A stretch of 53,769 nt of DNA from Pseudidiomarina sp. (GTDB lineage Bacteria; Pseudomonadota; Gammaproteobacteria; Enterobacterales; Alteromonadaceae). The stretch spans positions 1-53,769 of the forward strand of contig JALQTK010000010.1 of the NCBI GenBank assembly GCA_023260975.1, given 5' to 3'. Made by a program: the position numbers and the translations under genes. This document shows, piece by piece, positions 9,483-18,159 of the stretch. The notes under the pieces were generated by a model, which ran no database searches, was not told the DNA's origin, and saw only the letters and a program-made list of their open reading frames with translations. Position 1 is the stretch's first letter. Each line of letters begins with the position of its first letter.

Positions 9483-10580
9483 ATGAATATCACCAAGATT
9501 GAATTACGGCGCTTACAAGTACCACTTATCACGCCATTTAAGACGGCTCTGCGCACGGTTGATAGCGTTCATGACATTATTGTCTTGATTCATACCGATA
9601 GCGGGCATATTGGCTACGGCGGTGCCGCCGCTACGGTGGTGATCACCGGCGATAGTCATGGAGCGATTAGTGCGGCGATTGAGTCGGTGTTAGCGCCACA
9701 GCTGATCGGGCAGTCGATTTATTCCTTCAATCACTTATTACACCGTGTTCACGCTAGCTTAGTGCACAACACCAGTGCTAAAGCAGCGGTAGAAATTGCG
9801 CTTTATGACCTTTGGGCACAGGCTCATCAGCAACCGCTGTATCGTATGCTCGGCGGCGGCGCGCATAATGGGCAGTTAGAGACCGATGTGACCATTAGTG
9901 TTGATAGTATTGATAAAATGCTGGCTGACACTGAGCAGGCGTTAGCGCGTGGCTATCACACTTTAAAAATAAAGATTGGCACTAATTTGCAGGATGATAT
10001 TGAGCGGGTAAAAGCCATTGCCAAGCAGGTGGCTGAACGAGCAAGTTTGCGCTTGGATGTGAATCAGGGTTGGACCGCTAAGCAAACCGTTCATGCGTTG
10101 CAGCAGCTGGAGCGCAATGGCGTGCAATTGGAACTGGTTGAGCAGCCTGTGCCAGCGCATGATATCGCTGGTATGAAATTTATTACTGAGCGGGTGCTGA
10201 CGCCAGTTATGGCTGACGAAAGTGCGTTTGGTCCACGTGAGGTATTAACTCTGCTGCAACAAGGCGCTGCCGATATCATTAATATTAAGTTGATGAAAAC
10301 CGGTGGTCTATCAAAAGCGCTGTGGATTGCCGATTTATGCGAGCTTTATGGGGTTGAATGCATGATCGGCTGTATGCTCGAAAGCAGTGTTAGTGTTGCC
10401 GCTGCGGCGCATTTAGCGGCAGCGAAAAGCTCGGTGATTCGAAAAATTGATCTGGATAGCCCAAGCTTGGCTCGTAGTCAGCCAGTGCAAGGTGGTTGTC
10501 TATTCGAGGCCGCTAGCATTCAGCTCAATCAAACACCTGGTTTGGGTATTAGCGCTATTCCATCGCTACAGCCGTTATAA
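9483..10580 (+). CDS. L-Ala-D/L-Glu (dipeptide) epimerase
   Basis: A 365-residue enolase-superfamily protein of the YcjG/YkfB type, which turns L-Ala-D-Glu from murein into L-Ala-L-Glu so that ordinary peptidases can use it. The KxK catalytic lysine pair is K162/K164 (LKIKIG). Metal ligands are D192 (LDVNQGW), E220 (VEQPV) and D245 (MADES), and the opposite lysine is K269 (INIKLMKTGG). There is no signal peptide, so it is cytoplasmic and the dipeptide must be imported by a transporter not seen here. It ends the M14-Bla-alr-NlpC-epimerase run. Confidence 0.92.
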   Translation: MNITKIELRRLQVPLITPFKTALRTVDSVHDIIVLIHTDSGHIGYGGAAATVVITGDSHGAISAAIESVLAPQLIGQSIYSFNHLLHRVHASLVHNTSAKAAVEIALYDLWAQAHQQPLYRMLGGGAHNGQLETDVTISVDSIDKMLADTEQALARGYHTLKIKIGTNLQDDIERVKAIAKQVAERASLRLDVNQGWTAKQTVHALQQLERNGVQLELVEQPVPAHDIAGMKFITERVLTPVMADESAFGPREVLTLLQQGAADIINIKLMKTGGLSKALWIADLCELYGVECMIGCMLESSVSVAAAAHLAAAKSSVIRKIDLDSPSLARSQPVQGGCLFEAASIQLNQTPGLGISAIPSLQPL

Positions 10581-10591
10581 CTCAACGGCTG
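10569..10591. terminator. Hairpin at the convergent ends of the epimerase and amidase-fusion genes
   Basis: CAGCCGTT (10569-10576) and AACGGCTG (10584-10591) form a perfect 8-bp stem with a 7-base loop holding both stop codons. No T tract follows on either strand, so bidirectional termination is only possible. Confidence 0.35.
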
Positions 10592-13056
10592 CTAGGGTGA
10601 TGCAGTACGGCTTCATAAATAGCGCTGATAACACTGCCGTAATTGCCGGTTTCTAGGGTTTTTCCAAGGAACTGATAGCCATCACTATCGGCTTCATCAA
10701 CGATTGGGCTGTGCCGGGCATTGGTCAGTAAGATAATGCCAAGGTCAAGCGCCGGATCGATCACCGTTGCGGTGCCAGTCCAACCAGTATGACCATAGGC
10801 ACTGGCGCTGGCATAGGGGCCAAAATGCCAACGCAATTGGCCATCGGCGGCACGGCGCCAGGCTAAACCGAAGCTGTGGTCGCGTTCATGGGGCTTACTA
10901 AAGGTTTCGACAATACTGCGCTGAAATAACTGCACATCGCCATAGCCACCACCATTCAATAAGCTCTGTATCAGTACCGCGAGATCGGCTGCAGTGGTAA
11001 ATAAACCGGCATGCCCAGCCACCCCTTGAAATGCGTGAAAGGCTTTTTCATCGTGTACCTCGCCTTGCAGCGTATAGTTGCGCATATTGGGGAAGCTTAT
11101 CCGCCCACCACGACTATTACCGGCCAATTCGGTCGCCGCTATTTGTGCTGGTTTATAGCCTTTGTCTAACGGCTTAAATAGGCTATTGCTTAGCCCTAAA
11201 GGGTGGTAAATCTGTTGTTCAACATAGCGGTCCAGTGGCATGCCGCTAATGCGCTCTACCAACAATCCGAGCAACATAAAATTGGTATCGCTGTAACGTG
11301 CCTGCATGCCGTTGCCATGCCGAAATGGCACCTTGTTGAGCAATAACTGCTCGGTACGCGGCTTGTACTGGGAGAAGAGCGCGCGCCCGAAACCATTATC
11401 CGGGTCATGAAAACGCACCTGTGCGTCATAGCCCGATTGATGAGTGAGCAAATCACGCACTAAGCGAGCCTCACGGCCGTCGCCACGATATTCTGGCAAA
11501 TAGTGATACAGTGGCTGATTAAGATCTAACAGACCGCGGTCGACCAACTGCATAACGGCGAAACCGGTGGCAAATGGCTTGGTGTTGGAAGCCACATCAA
11601 ATAAGCTATCAAGCTGCATTGGTAGCGGTGTTGCTAGGGCCTGGCCTTGCTGATCATAGCGCTTAGCATAGCCATAAGCGGTGTGTTTGATGATAGCGCC
11701 ATCTTTAATGACCAGCAGCACAGCACCTGGAAAACCCTTGTCGATATCCGCCTTAATCAGCGCATCAACCTGTTTAAACGCCTTGCTATAGTCGGCAGTA
11801 CGATCGATTAATTGCGGATAGGGCACGGTCACCTGAACCTCTGCATCGGCTGGCTCAATAGCCGCCACATGCAGGGTGTTAATGCCGTTTTGGGTACGCC
11901 GCCACAGACTATAGTTATAGTCTTCGCCAGCTTTTAGCGGGGTTGCCAGCGATAGCTCTTGGCCATTCACTAAAATACTGACCTTAGCATCGAGATTGCT
12001 TTTTAACTGAATACTGCCGCGGCCTTTATAGGCTTTGAAAGGCAGGCGGTCATTAACTAGACCTCGATCAGAGCGCTCACTTTCGGCTTCTGGAAAGCTG
12101 CGGTCAATTTGCCCATTACGCACCGGTGTTGGTGCTGGTGCCACAGCAACTAATTCGAGTTCATGTTGATAACGCTGCCACAGCGGTTGTAGTTTTTCGG
12201 GAAAATAACGCTCGAGCAGAGCAAACGCGGCCGCAGCGGTGTAGCTATCTGCTTGCCCATCGACTTGCCAAGGTAAAAAATGCATTTGAAATGCATTCAA
12301 AGTGGCTTCGGTCAGCGCGTCGTACCGGCCCGTTTCAGTGATGCCATAACCATAGGCGTTCAGCGCCGCCTGCAGTAAGCCGAGGCTCGGTTGTTGTTGA
12401 TTAAACTGCAGCCAGTAATGGCTTAAACGCGGTTGTTGGTACCACGCACCAATACCATGCTGATAGAGCTGATACCACGGAAAGCGTGGACCTGGGTCGC
12501 TCTTGCGCAGCGGTGCAATATCGGCGTGGCCGACCACTGCAGTGGGGTGAATATCAGGATTGCGCGCCATAATATCTTTGGCTAAATCAATCAGTAACTC
12601 AATTTGCATTGGATCATAGTCAGGATAGCTACAGAGCCGATGTGGCGCATGTTCGCTGCGCGTTGCGCTAACGCTATGGTCCCATTCGCAGTGCGGCACA
12701 TTCACTATTTCAATACCAATTGAGGTGTCATTTAGTTGATTACGGCCTTGCCAATAACTATCGCCAGCGTGCCATGCGCGATCCTGCTCGGCGACTAATT
12801 GCATCACCTTGAGTTGCTGCTCTGAATAACTGGGATCGAGTCGTTGTGGTATCAGGTAGTGTGAACTCAGCCCTGGATTTGGTACTAAGGCTTGTACACT
12901 GTCGGCGTAATCAATTGCGGTGTAATGCAAGACCAAGCTTTTAATACGCCGGTCGTAATTTTCTGAAGGGAGTTGAGAATAACTAGCACAGGCAGTTAAC
13001 CAGATCATGCTAGCAAACAACATACTTGAGCGTTTTAACGTGCGGGTCAGTTGCAT
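10582..13056 (-). CDS. Lipoprotein fusion: AmiD-type zinc amidase + PG-binding domain + PBP4B/AmiE-type serine hydrolase
   Basis: An 824-residue protein, about the sum of two enzymes. Lipobox LTAC gives Cys23. Residues 35-200 are an N-acetylmuramoyl-L-alanine amidase (amidase_2, AmpD/AmiD): H44 (VLHYTA), E116 (IGIEI), H177 (VGHAD) and D187 (SDPGPR) are the zinc and catalytic residues. Residues about 220-285 look like a PG_binding_1 domain. Residues 340-415 appear Ig-like. Residues 425-824 are a beta-lactamase-family domain with SNTK (S490-K493), YSD (Y587) and HTG (H755-G757, GHTGWTG), as in E. coli PBP4B and B. subtilis AmiE/YbbE. AmiE itself cleaves MurNAc from the peptide, so both halves may attack the same bond or act in sequence. 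It lies downstream of the TonB receptor, behind a terminator. Confidence 0.88.
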   Translation of the reverse strand: MQLTRTLKRSSMLFASMIWLTACASYSQLPSENYDRRIKSLVLHYTAIDYADSVQALVPNPGLSSHYLIPQRLDPSYSEQQLKVMQLVAEQDRAWHAGDSYWQGRNQLNDTSIGIEIVNVPHCEWDHSVSATRSEHAPHRLCSYPDYDPMQIELLIDLAKDIMARNPDIHPTAVVGHADIAPLRKSDPGPRFPWYQLYQHGIGAWYQQPRLSHYWLQFNQQQPSLGLLQAALNAYGYGITETGRYDALTEATLNAFQMHFLPWQVDGQADSYTAAAAFALLERYFPEKLQPLWQRYQHELELVAVAPAPTPVRNGQIDRSFPEAESERSDRGLVNDRLPFKAYKGRGSIQLKSNLDAKVSILVNGQELSLATPLKAGEDYNYSLWRRTQNGINTLHVAAIEPADAEVQVTVPYPQLIDRTADYSKAFKQVDALIKADIDKGFPGAVLLVIKDGAIIKHTAYGYAKRYDQQGQALATPLPMQLDSLFDVASNTKPFATGFAVMQLVDRGLLDLNQPLYHYLPEYRGDGREARLVRDLLTHQSGYDAQVRFHDPDNGFGRALFSQYKPRTEQLLLNKVPFRHGNGMQARYSDTNFMLLGLLVERISGMPLDRYVEQQIYHPLGLSNSLFKPLDKGYKPAQIAATELAGNSRGGRISFPNMRNYTLQGEVHDEKAFHAFQGVAGHAGLFTTAADLAVLIQSLLNGGGYGDVQLFQRSIVETFSKPHERDHSFGLAWRRAADGQLRWHFGPYASASAYGHTGWTGTATVIDPALDLGIILLTNARHSPIVDEADSDGYQFLGKTLETGNYGSVISAIYEAVLHHPSSR

Positions 13057-13100
13057 TAGCTTGTTCCGTTATTGGTTTGCGTAGGCATAGTGCGAAAACA

Positions 13101-13128
13101 AATGCGGCCAGCCGAGGCTGACCGCATT
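13101..13128 (-). terminator. Intrinsic terminator after the TonB-dependent receptor gene
   Basis: AATGCGGCCAGCC (13101-13113) faces GGCTGACCGCATT (13116-13128), a 13-bp stem with a single G-U pair. Reading the minus strand, the stem is followed by TTTGTTTTCGC. It ends receptor transcription before the amidase fusion, possibly with read-through. Confidence 0.7.
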
Positions 13129-13148
13129 GAATACCTAACCAATGTTGC

Positions 13149-15998
13149 TTAGAACTTGTAGTTAACCTGCAAGGTATAAGCACGGCCACGTGGGTCGGCA
13201 ACCCGCGGTTCCCAGCCGGCACCAGCAGAGAAATCGTTCTGGTGTGCTGTGAATGGCGGATCACGGTCTAACAAGTTTTTGATACCGAAGATGATACCAA
13301 AGTCGTCAAAGCCGTTGTAACCCAAGCTGTAGTTGTAGGTAATGTAGTTGCCTACTTTACGGTTCCACTCAGCGGGGATAAAGCTGCCATTACGAACACT
13401 TACTGGTAGCTCGTCGTTATAACCGCTGCGGTAGAGCTGGCTAAAGGTATGGGTGAAATCACCTTTGCTATAACCAAGAGTGAAGGTGTGCTTCCATTTC
13501 AACGGTAAGTTGAAGAAGCGCACGTGATCACCAACTAGGTTATCGCTGTACGGCAGGGTGTCAAGACCGCGGGTTTTGAAGCTTAAGATATGGCTACCGT
13601 TGAATTTAGCAGTCCAACGACCACCATCGTATTCACCAGTAAGATTCATATCTAACTCGATACCTTGCGTTTTGCTACCACCTGAGTTGACAAAGCGGCG
13701 GTCAATAGCAGTTACACGACCATTGGCATCACGGATCCAGTTATCTTCAAACTGACTGTAGTTGCTGATCAAGATATCACGAGGTGCACTACGAATCGTG
13801 TTACGACGCTCGATTTCCCACCAGTCAACGGCGATATTGAAGTCATTGGTCGCTGCATAAACAAAACCGAAGCTGCTTTGTTTGGCTTTTTCTGGTTGTA
13901 ATGTCTCTTTACCACCGAAAATTTCATTCGGTTGAATTAGAGCACAGCCAGGAATGTTTTCGTTTGCTACACCACTTGGACAGGTCGCTGGGTCAGCCAG
14001 GTCAAGGCCAGTATAAGCAAGTTCCTGCACACCATTAAATAACTGGTTGAACGATGGTACTTTAAAGCCTGAGCTGAAAGCACCGCGGAACATCAAGTCT
14101 TCGGTTGGGCGATAGTTGAACGACACTTTCGGGTTGGTGGTACCACCGAAACCGCTGTAATGGTCATAACGGCTTGCCAAGGTCACCGCAAGATTATCGG
14201 TAAATGGCAAATACGCTTCAACAAATACCGCTTTAATATCGCGTGATACGTTATCGAGGGCATTGGCATTATCAAATGGCGCTAAGAAAATTGAACGCAT
14301 TTCTGCACGCTCATCACCATTAAACTCAAATTCCTCACGACGTAAATCGGCACCAGCGGCAACTTGAACTAAACCGCCACCAAGCTCCATTGAATCGACA
14401 TCGCCAGAAATAACCGCATCAATTTGCGTAGTACTGCTCACGCCACCATACAGTTTCACACCACGCGCTGAAGCGGCGGCAAGATCTTGCATGGCTGCTG
14501 TGGTTTGTGATTGCCCTGGTAACAGGAACGGGTTGAGGTTACCGCCACCGAGTGCTGCTACAAAGTCACTGGTGAAATAGTAACCGCCACCAAGGAGCGA
14601 CTCAGATTCGTTTTCTGAATAGCCAAAACCAACGGCATAATCCCAGGTACCAACCATACCTTCGGCACCAAATTGCAGGCGATACGAATCGGTCGTCGTT
14701 TCGATTTCACGGTTACCACACGGGATACAGCGCCAGCGATAAGCAATTGGCTGGCCGTAGTTCAGCTGAGCAGGATCAAAGAACTCAGCAAGGGCATCAT
14801 AAACGAGGTCATATGAGGCACCAGTGCTTGGGTACCATGATGATGGGCCAAAGGTTGAACCTGGTGATATCTGATAGTTCTCAAATGATTTGGCTACATC
14901 GACGCGTGAACCGACTAACTCAACGAATACTTCGTGATTATCGGCAACGGCAAAGGTCGCGCGTGAGACAAAATCAATACTCTCTTGTGGCTGCAAGATA
15001 CTTTGTGCTTGCGGGTAATCCCAAGCACAGGCGTATTTTGAGCCAGCAACACCCCATAACCGGTAGCCATATGGCCCCATCATATCGCCACCGCTTTCAC
15101 AGCCGGCCGCGCCAGGTAAGTTAAGAATGTTGATGGCTGTCATGGTGCCGCCACCTGCTGGGTCAGTCAAACCGGTACCGATCAGATTTGGTTGGCTTGA
15201 TCCACGGTTAAAGACGGTAGCGAACGGAGTACCACGAGTATCGGGTGATAAACCACGCTCTGGCTGGAAGGTGTTGGCGAAATCACGATCGATACCACGT
15301 AAAATGGTATTTTTCTTGTACGAGACGGTAGCAAACACGTTGTAACCATCTTGTAGCAAATCACCAGCACCAAATAATGCGCTGGTACGGTAGATATTAC
15401 CGCCGCCGGCTTCAGTCACATCAACAAAGGCTGATACATCAGCGCCTTGGTAATCGCGTTTGGTGATGAAGTTAATTACGCCACCGATAGCGTCCGTACC
15501 ATACACCGCTGAGGCACCGTCACGCAGCACTTCAACCCGCTCAAGAGCGGCAAATGGGATGGAGTTCAGGTCAACTGCGCGACCTTTTAAGCCGTGGGTA
15601 GCAACCCGGCGACCGTTCAATAATACTAAGGTTGCATCGGCACCTTGACCACGTAAGTTGGCACCAGATACACCGTTGTTACCGCGTTGCTCGGCAGAAA
15701 CAATACCGTTGTTACTGGCTAAGTTATCAGGCCCGTTACCCGCGATGTTGAGCTGTTGCATCAACTGTTCGGCCGAGGTAATACCTTGTGCATCAATGTC
15801 TGCACGGGTAAATACCGTTAACGGTAAATCACCTTCAATTGCAGTTCGTTTAATGCTCGAACCCGTCACACGAATGCGTTCGACTTTTTCACTTTCTTGA
15901 TTTTCTGCGTTGTCGCCTTGGTTTACATCTTGGGCTAGTACTGGGCCACAAACCAGTGACGTTAAACTCAGCATGAGTGCTATTTTATTGAGTTTCAC
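13149..15998 (-). CDS. TonB-dependent outer membrane receptor of the peptidoglycan locus
   Basis: A 949-residue receptor with a signal peptide ending VLAQ (about residue 23). It has a plug domain at about 40-170 (ERIRVTGSSIKR, LRGQGADATLVLLNGRR, VEVLRDGASAVYGTDAIGGVIN) and a large beta barrel ending in the aromatic strand TLQVNYKF. Such receptors import large solutes using TonB energy. Its flanks (amidase fusion downstream; GH3 glucosaminidase divergent) suggest muropeptides or chitosaccharides as substrate, but the sequence alone does not prove it. The start is GTG with a GGAGA site at 16007-16011; the next in-frame ATG would cut the signal peptide. A perfect palindrome lies 57 bases upstream. 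Confidence 0.9.
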   Translation of the reverse strand: MKLNKIALMLSLTSLVCGPVLAQDVNQGDNAENQESEKVERIRVTGSSIKRTAIEGDLPLTVFTRADIDAQGITSAEQLMQQLNIAGNGPDNLASNNGIVSAEQRGNNGVSGANLRGQGADATLVLLNGRRVATHGLKGRAVDLNSIPFAALERVEVLRDGASAVYGTDAIGGVINFITKRDYQGADVSAFVDVTEAGGGNIYRTSALFGAGDLLQDGYNVFATVSYKKNTILRGIDRDFANTFQPERGLSPDTRGTPFATVFNRGSSQPNLIGTGLTDPAGGGTMTAINILNLPGAAGCESGGDMMGPYGYRLWGVAGSKYACAWDYPQAQSILQPQESIDFVSRATFAVADNHEVFVELVGSRVDVAKSFENYQISPGSTFGPSSWYPSTGASYDLVYDALAEFFDPAQLNYGQPIAYRWRCIPCGNREIETTTDSYRLQFGAEGMVGTWDYAVGFGYSENESESLLGGGYYFTSDFVAALGGGNLNPFLLPGQSQTTAAMQDLAAASARGVKLYGGVSSTTQIDAVISGDVDSMELGGGLVQVAAGADLRREEFEFNGDERAEMRSIFLAPFDNANALDNVSRDIKAVFVEAYLPFTDNLAVTLASRYDHYSGFGGTTNPKVSFNYRPTEDLMFRGAFSSGFKVPSFNQLFNGVQELAYTGLDLADPATCPSGVANENIPGCALIQPNEIFGGKETLQPEKAKQSSFGFVYAATNDFNIAVDWWEIERRNTIRSAPRDILISNYSQFEDNWIRDANGRVTAIDRRFVNSGGSKTQGIELDMNLTGEYDGGRWTAKFNGSHILSFKTRGLDTLPYSDNLVGDHVRFFNLPLKWKHTFTLGYSKGDFTHTFSQLYRSGYNDELPVSVRNGSFIPAEWNRKVGNYITYNYSLGYNGFDDFGIIFGIKNLLDRDPPFTAHQNDFSAGAGWEPRVADPRGRAYTLQVNYKF

Positions 15999-16290
15999 GG
16001 GCTGTTCTCCACTTGATTGTCTGTTGATTTAAGTTAGTTATTATTAGGTGATGCTATCTGCAGTGCAGATAACCCAAGTCAGTCTTGCGCAAGGGCTCTC
16101 CCATAGCATACCCATTGGGAATTTTTTTACTCTGCTGTTAGGTATAAGCTAAAAAATAAATTATTCAAGCTTTTTAACTCTATCCACTCTAGACCGACGT
16201 GTCAAAAAAATCCACTATAGGGCATCGAGTACTGTCATGAGCACTAGCCTACCGGGTTAAATAAACAATTCTTAATAAGTTGAGCAGACG
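15999..16290. promoter_or_regulatory. Intergenic control region between TonB receptor and GH3 gene
   Basis: This 292-base gap separates two outward-facing genes. It holds the palindrome at 16055-16071 and an AT-rich stretch (about 16120-16210) of promoter character. I found no small ORF or RNA gene in it and no -35/-10 pair strong enough to name. Confidence 0.4.
16055..16071. promoter_or_regulatory. Perfect 17-bp palindrome, candidate operator
   Basis: TATCTGCA and TGCAGATA are exact reverse complements around one central G. The position in the upstream region of the TonB receptor fits an operator. The half-site TATCTGCAG recurs at 26879-26887 just before the sugar-kinase gene, and a degenerate copy sits at 3864-3880. 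The cognate regulator is unknown. Confidence 0.5.
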
Positions 16291-18159
16291 ATGATAATTT
16301 GGAATATTTTATTTAAACGAGTCGCATCATTACGTTTATATGCTGGCTTACTAGTGCTTACTGCAGGCGCTTGCAGTTACCCGGCCAGCCGCATTGATAC
16401 AGCCAGCCTTGAGTATCTGGTGGGGCAAAAGCTGATGCTCGACCTACGCTATTTTTGCCCACAACAACCGCCTGAGCAAGTATGTCGTGAACCATTACTG
16501 CAGTTGCCTGATGCACTTGCCGAGGTATTGCGCCGTGGCCACATCGGCGGGGTGATTTTGTTTGCCGATAATATCCAGACCAGCGGCCAAACCATGACCT
16601 TGATTGATGCTATGCAACAGGTAATGCGCCATGCCGGGCTGCCGCCGTTATTAATTGCCATCGATCAAGAAGGTGGGCGGGTAGCGCGCTTACCGGCCGA
16701 TATGCTGGTGCGTTTTAGTGGCAATATGGCGCTCGGTGCCAGCTACATGAAATACGATACCGCCTTAGCAACCCAAGTGGCGGAGTTACAGGCGCAGCGA
16801 TTACGGCAGTTGGGTTTTAATGTCAATTTTGCGCCAACTGTCGATGTTAATATCAATCCGTTGAACCCAGTCATCAATGTGCGCAGTTATGGTGAGTCAC
16901 CGCAGTTGGTCGCACAGCTCGGTCAAGCTTCTGTAGCCGCGCTACAACAGCATGGTGTAGCAAGCGCACTAAAACACTTTCCCGGACATGGTGATACCCT
17001 GGTTGATAGCCATGTCGGTTTGCCGCGGGTTGATCACCCACGCAGCGTGATTGATGCCGTTGATTTGTTGCCATTTCGGCAGATTATTGACAGTGCGTCG
17101 CCACCAGCACTATTAATGACCGCGCATATTCAATATCCGCAACTCGATAGCACCACCTTTACGACCGATGACGGTCGCGAAATTATTGTGCCAGCGACCA
17201 TGTCACGAACCATCATCACCGATTTACTTCGCGGCGATATGGGCTATCAAGGGGTAGTTATTAGCGATGCCCTTGATATGGCTGGGGTGGCGCAGTACTA
17301 CTCGCCATTGCAAGCAACATTGGCAACCTTTGCAGCCGGTGTCGATATTGCGCTGATGCCATTTAAACTGCGCAATCAGAGCGATATTGAACAATTTTGG
17401 CTGTTCCAACAACAGCTGGTGAGTGCGCTCGAGCAGCAGTCACGGCCGGAGTTAGAGCAGTCGCTGGCGCGTATTGCTGCGCTCAAACAAAATTTCCCGC
17501 CACGCGTTGATGACAGCCACTCGTTAACTGCGCGTATTGAGGCATTTAAGGCGCGTGATCGTGCGCTTGAACTGAGCCTCGAAAATACCCTTGCAGAAGC
17601 CGCAACCACCTTGATATATGACCGTGGTGCGCTGCCATTGAAGCAGCACCATTGGCATTGGCTGATGCCCGATTCATTGCGTTGTCAGGCGGCCCTCAAT
17701 GCGCTTGCTAAAGCGAGCCCGCAGACCAGCGCTGATTGCATCAGTCTGGCGCATTTGCCGAGCCAGCCAAGTGCATCATATTGGCGTGATGATGCCGTGA
17801 TTATTGTGGGCGATATTACCCCTCAGCATAGCTTGGTTGAATTAGGTGGCATGGACGATATTCACGCGGCTCGCCCGCGTGCCTCTGTGCAGGCGCGTCA
17901 GCACTGGTTGTTGCAAGCACTAGCAGATCGTGAGCAGGTGGTGGTTTATGCCACTTTACGTAGCCCTTATAGTGCGACGGAATTTAGCAATTATGCGCAC
18001 GTTGCTACCGCGAGTTTTGATTATTCGACCGAAGTTGACGCTGACGGTGTTGCTCGCAGCCCTGCGTTGGATGCATTGGTGCAGGCATTACTGAGCAATC
18101 AATGGTCCGGAACATTACCGGTAACGGTGAGCTTACCGGCTGAGCTGCTCCAACAGTAG
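16291..18159 (+). CDS. Exported GH3 beta-N-acetylglucosaminidase (two-domain NagZ-like)
   Basis: A 622-residue GH3 enzyme that removes GlcNAc from GlcNAc-MurNAc chains. The signature KHFPGHG is at 228-234, followed by the Asp-His acid/base pair D239-S-H241 (VDSHVGLP), and the nucleophile is D326 in VVISDALDM. Residues 400-622 form a second domain, as in B. subtilis NagZ and unlike the single-domain cytoplasmic E. coli enzyme (about 340 residues). The N-terminus has a hydrophobic segment ending TAGAC (Cys28), an imperfect lipobox, so it is exported and perhaps lipid-anchored. Its last 27 bases overlap tail-to-tail with the dehydrogenase gene on the other strand. Confidence 0.9.
   Translation: MIIWNILFKRVASLRLYAGLLVLTAGACSYPASRIDTASLEYLVGQKLMLDLRYFCPQQPPEQVCREPLLQLPDALAEVLRRGHIGGVILFADNIQTSGQTMTLIDAMQQVMRHAGLPPLLIAIDQEGGRVARLPADMLVRFSGNMALGASYMKYDTALATQVAELQAQRLRQLGFNVNFAPTVDVNINPLNPVINVRSYGESPQLVAQLGQASVAALQQHGVASALKHFPGHGDTLVDSHVGLPRVDHPRSVIDAVDLLPFRQIIDSASPPALLMTAHIQYPQLDSTTFTTDDGREIIVPATMSRTIITDLLRGDMGYQGVVISDALDMAGVAQYYSPLQATLATFAAGVDIALMPFKLRNQSDIEQFWLFQQQLVSALEQQSRPELEQSLARIAALKQNFPPRVDDSHSLTARIEAFKARDRALELSLENTLAEAATTLIYDRGALPLKQHHWHWLMPDSLRCQAALNALAKASPQTSADCISLAHLPSQPSASYWRDDAVIIVGDITPQHSLVELGGMDDIHAARPRASVQARQHWLLQALADREQVVVYATLRSPYSATEFSNYAHVATASFDYSTEVDADGVARSPALDALVQALLSNQWSGTLPVTVSLPAELLQQ

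Noticed and set aside
14747-15124. Open frame of 125 codons opposite the TonB receptor
   Set aside because: It is antisense to a gene with clear receptor motifs, has no family signature and no ribosome site; a shadow of coding bias.
16291-18159. Housekeeping cytoplasmic NagZ
   Set aside because: The protein is nearly twice the length of E. coli NagZ, has a second domain and an export segment, so it is not the recycling enzyme of the AmpG pathway type.
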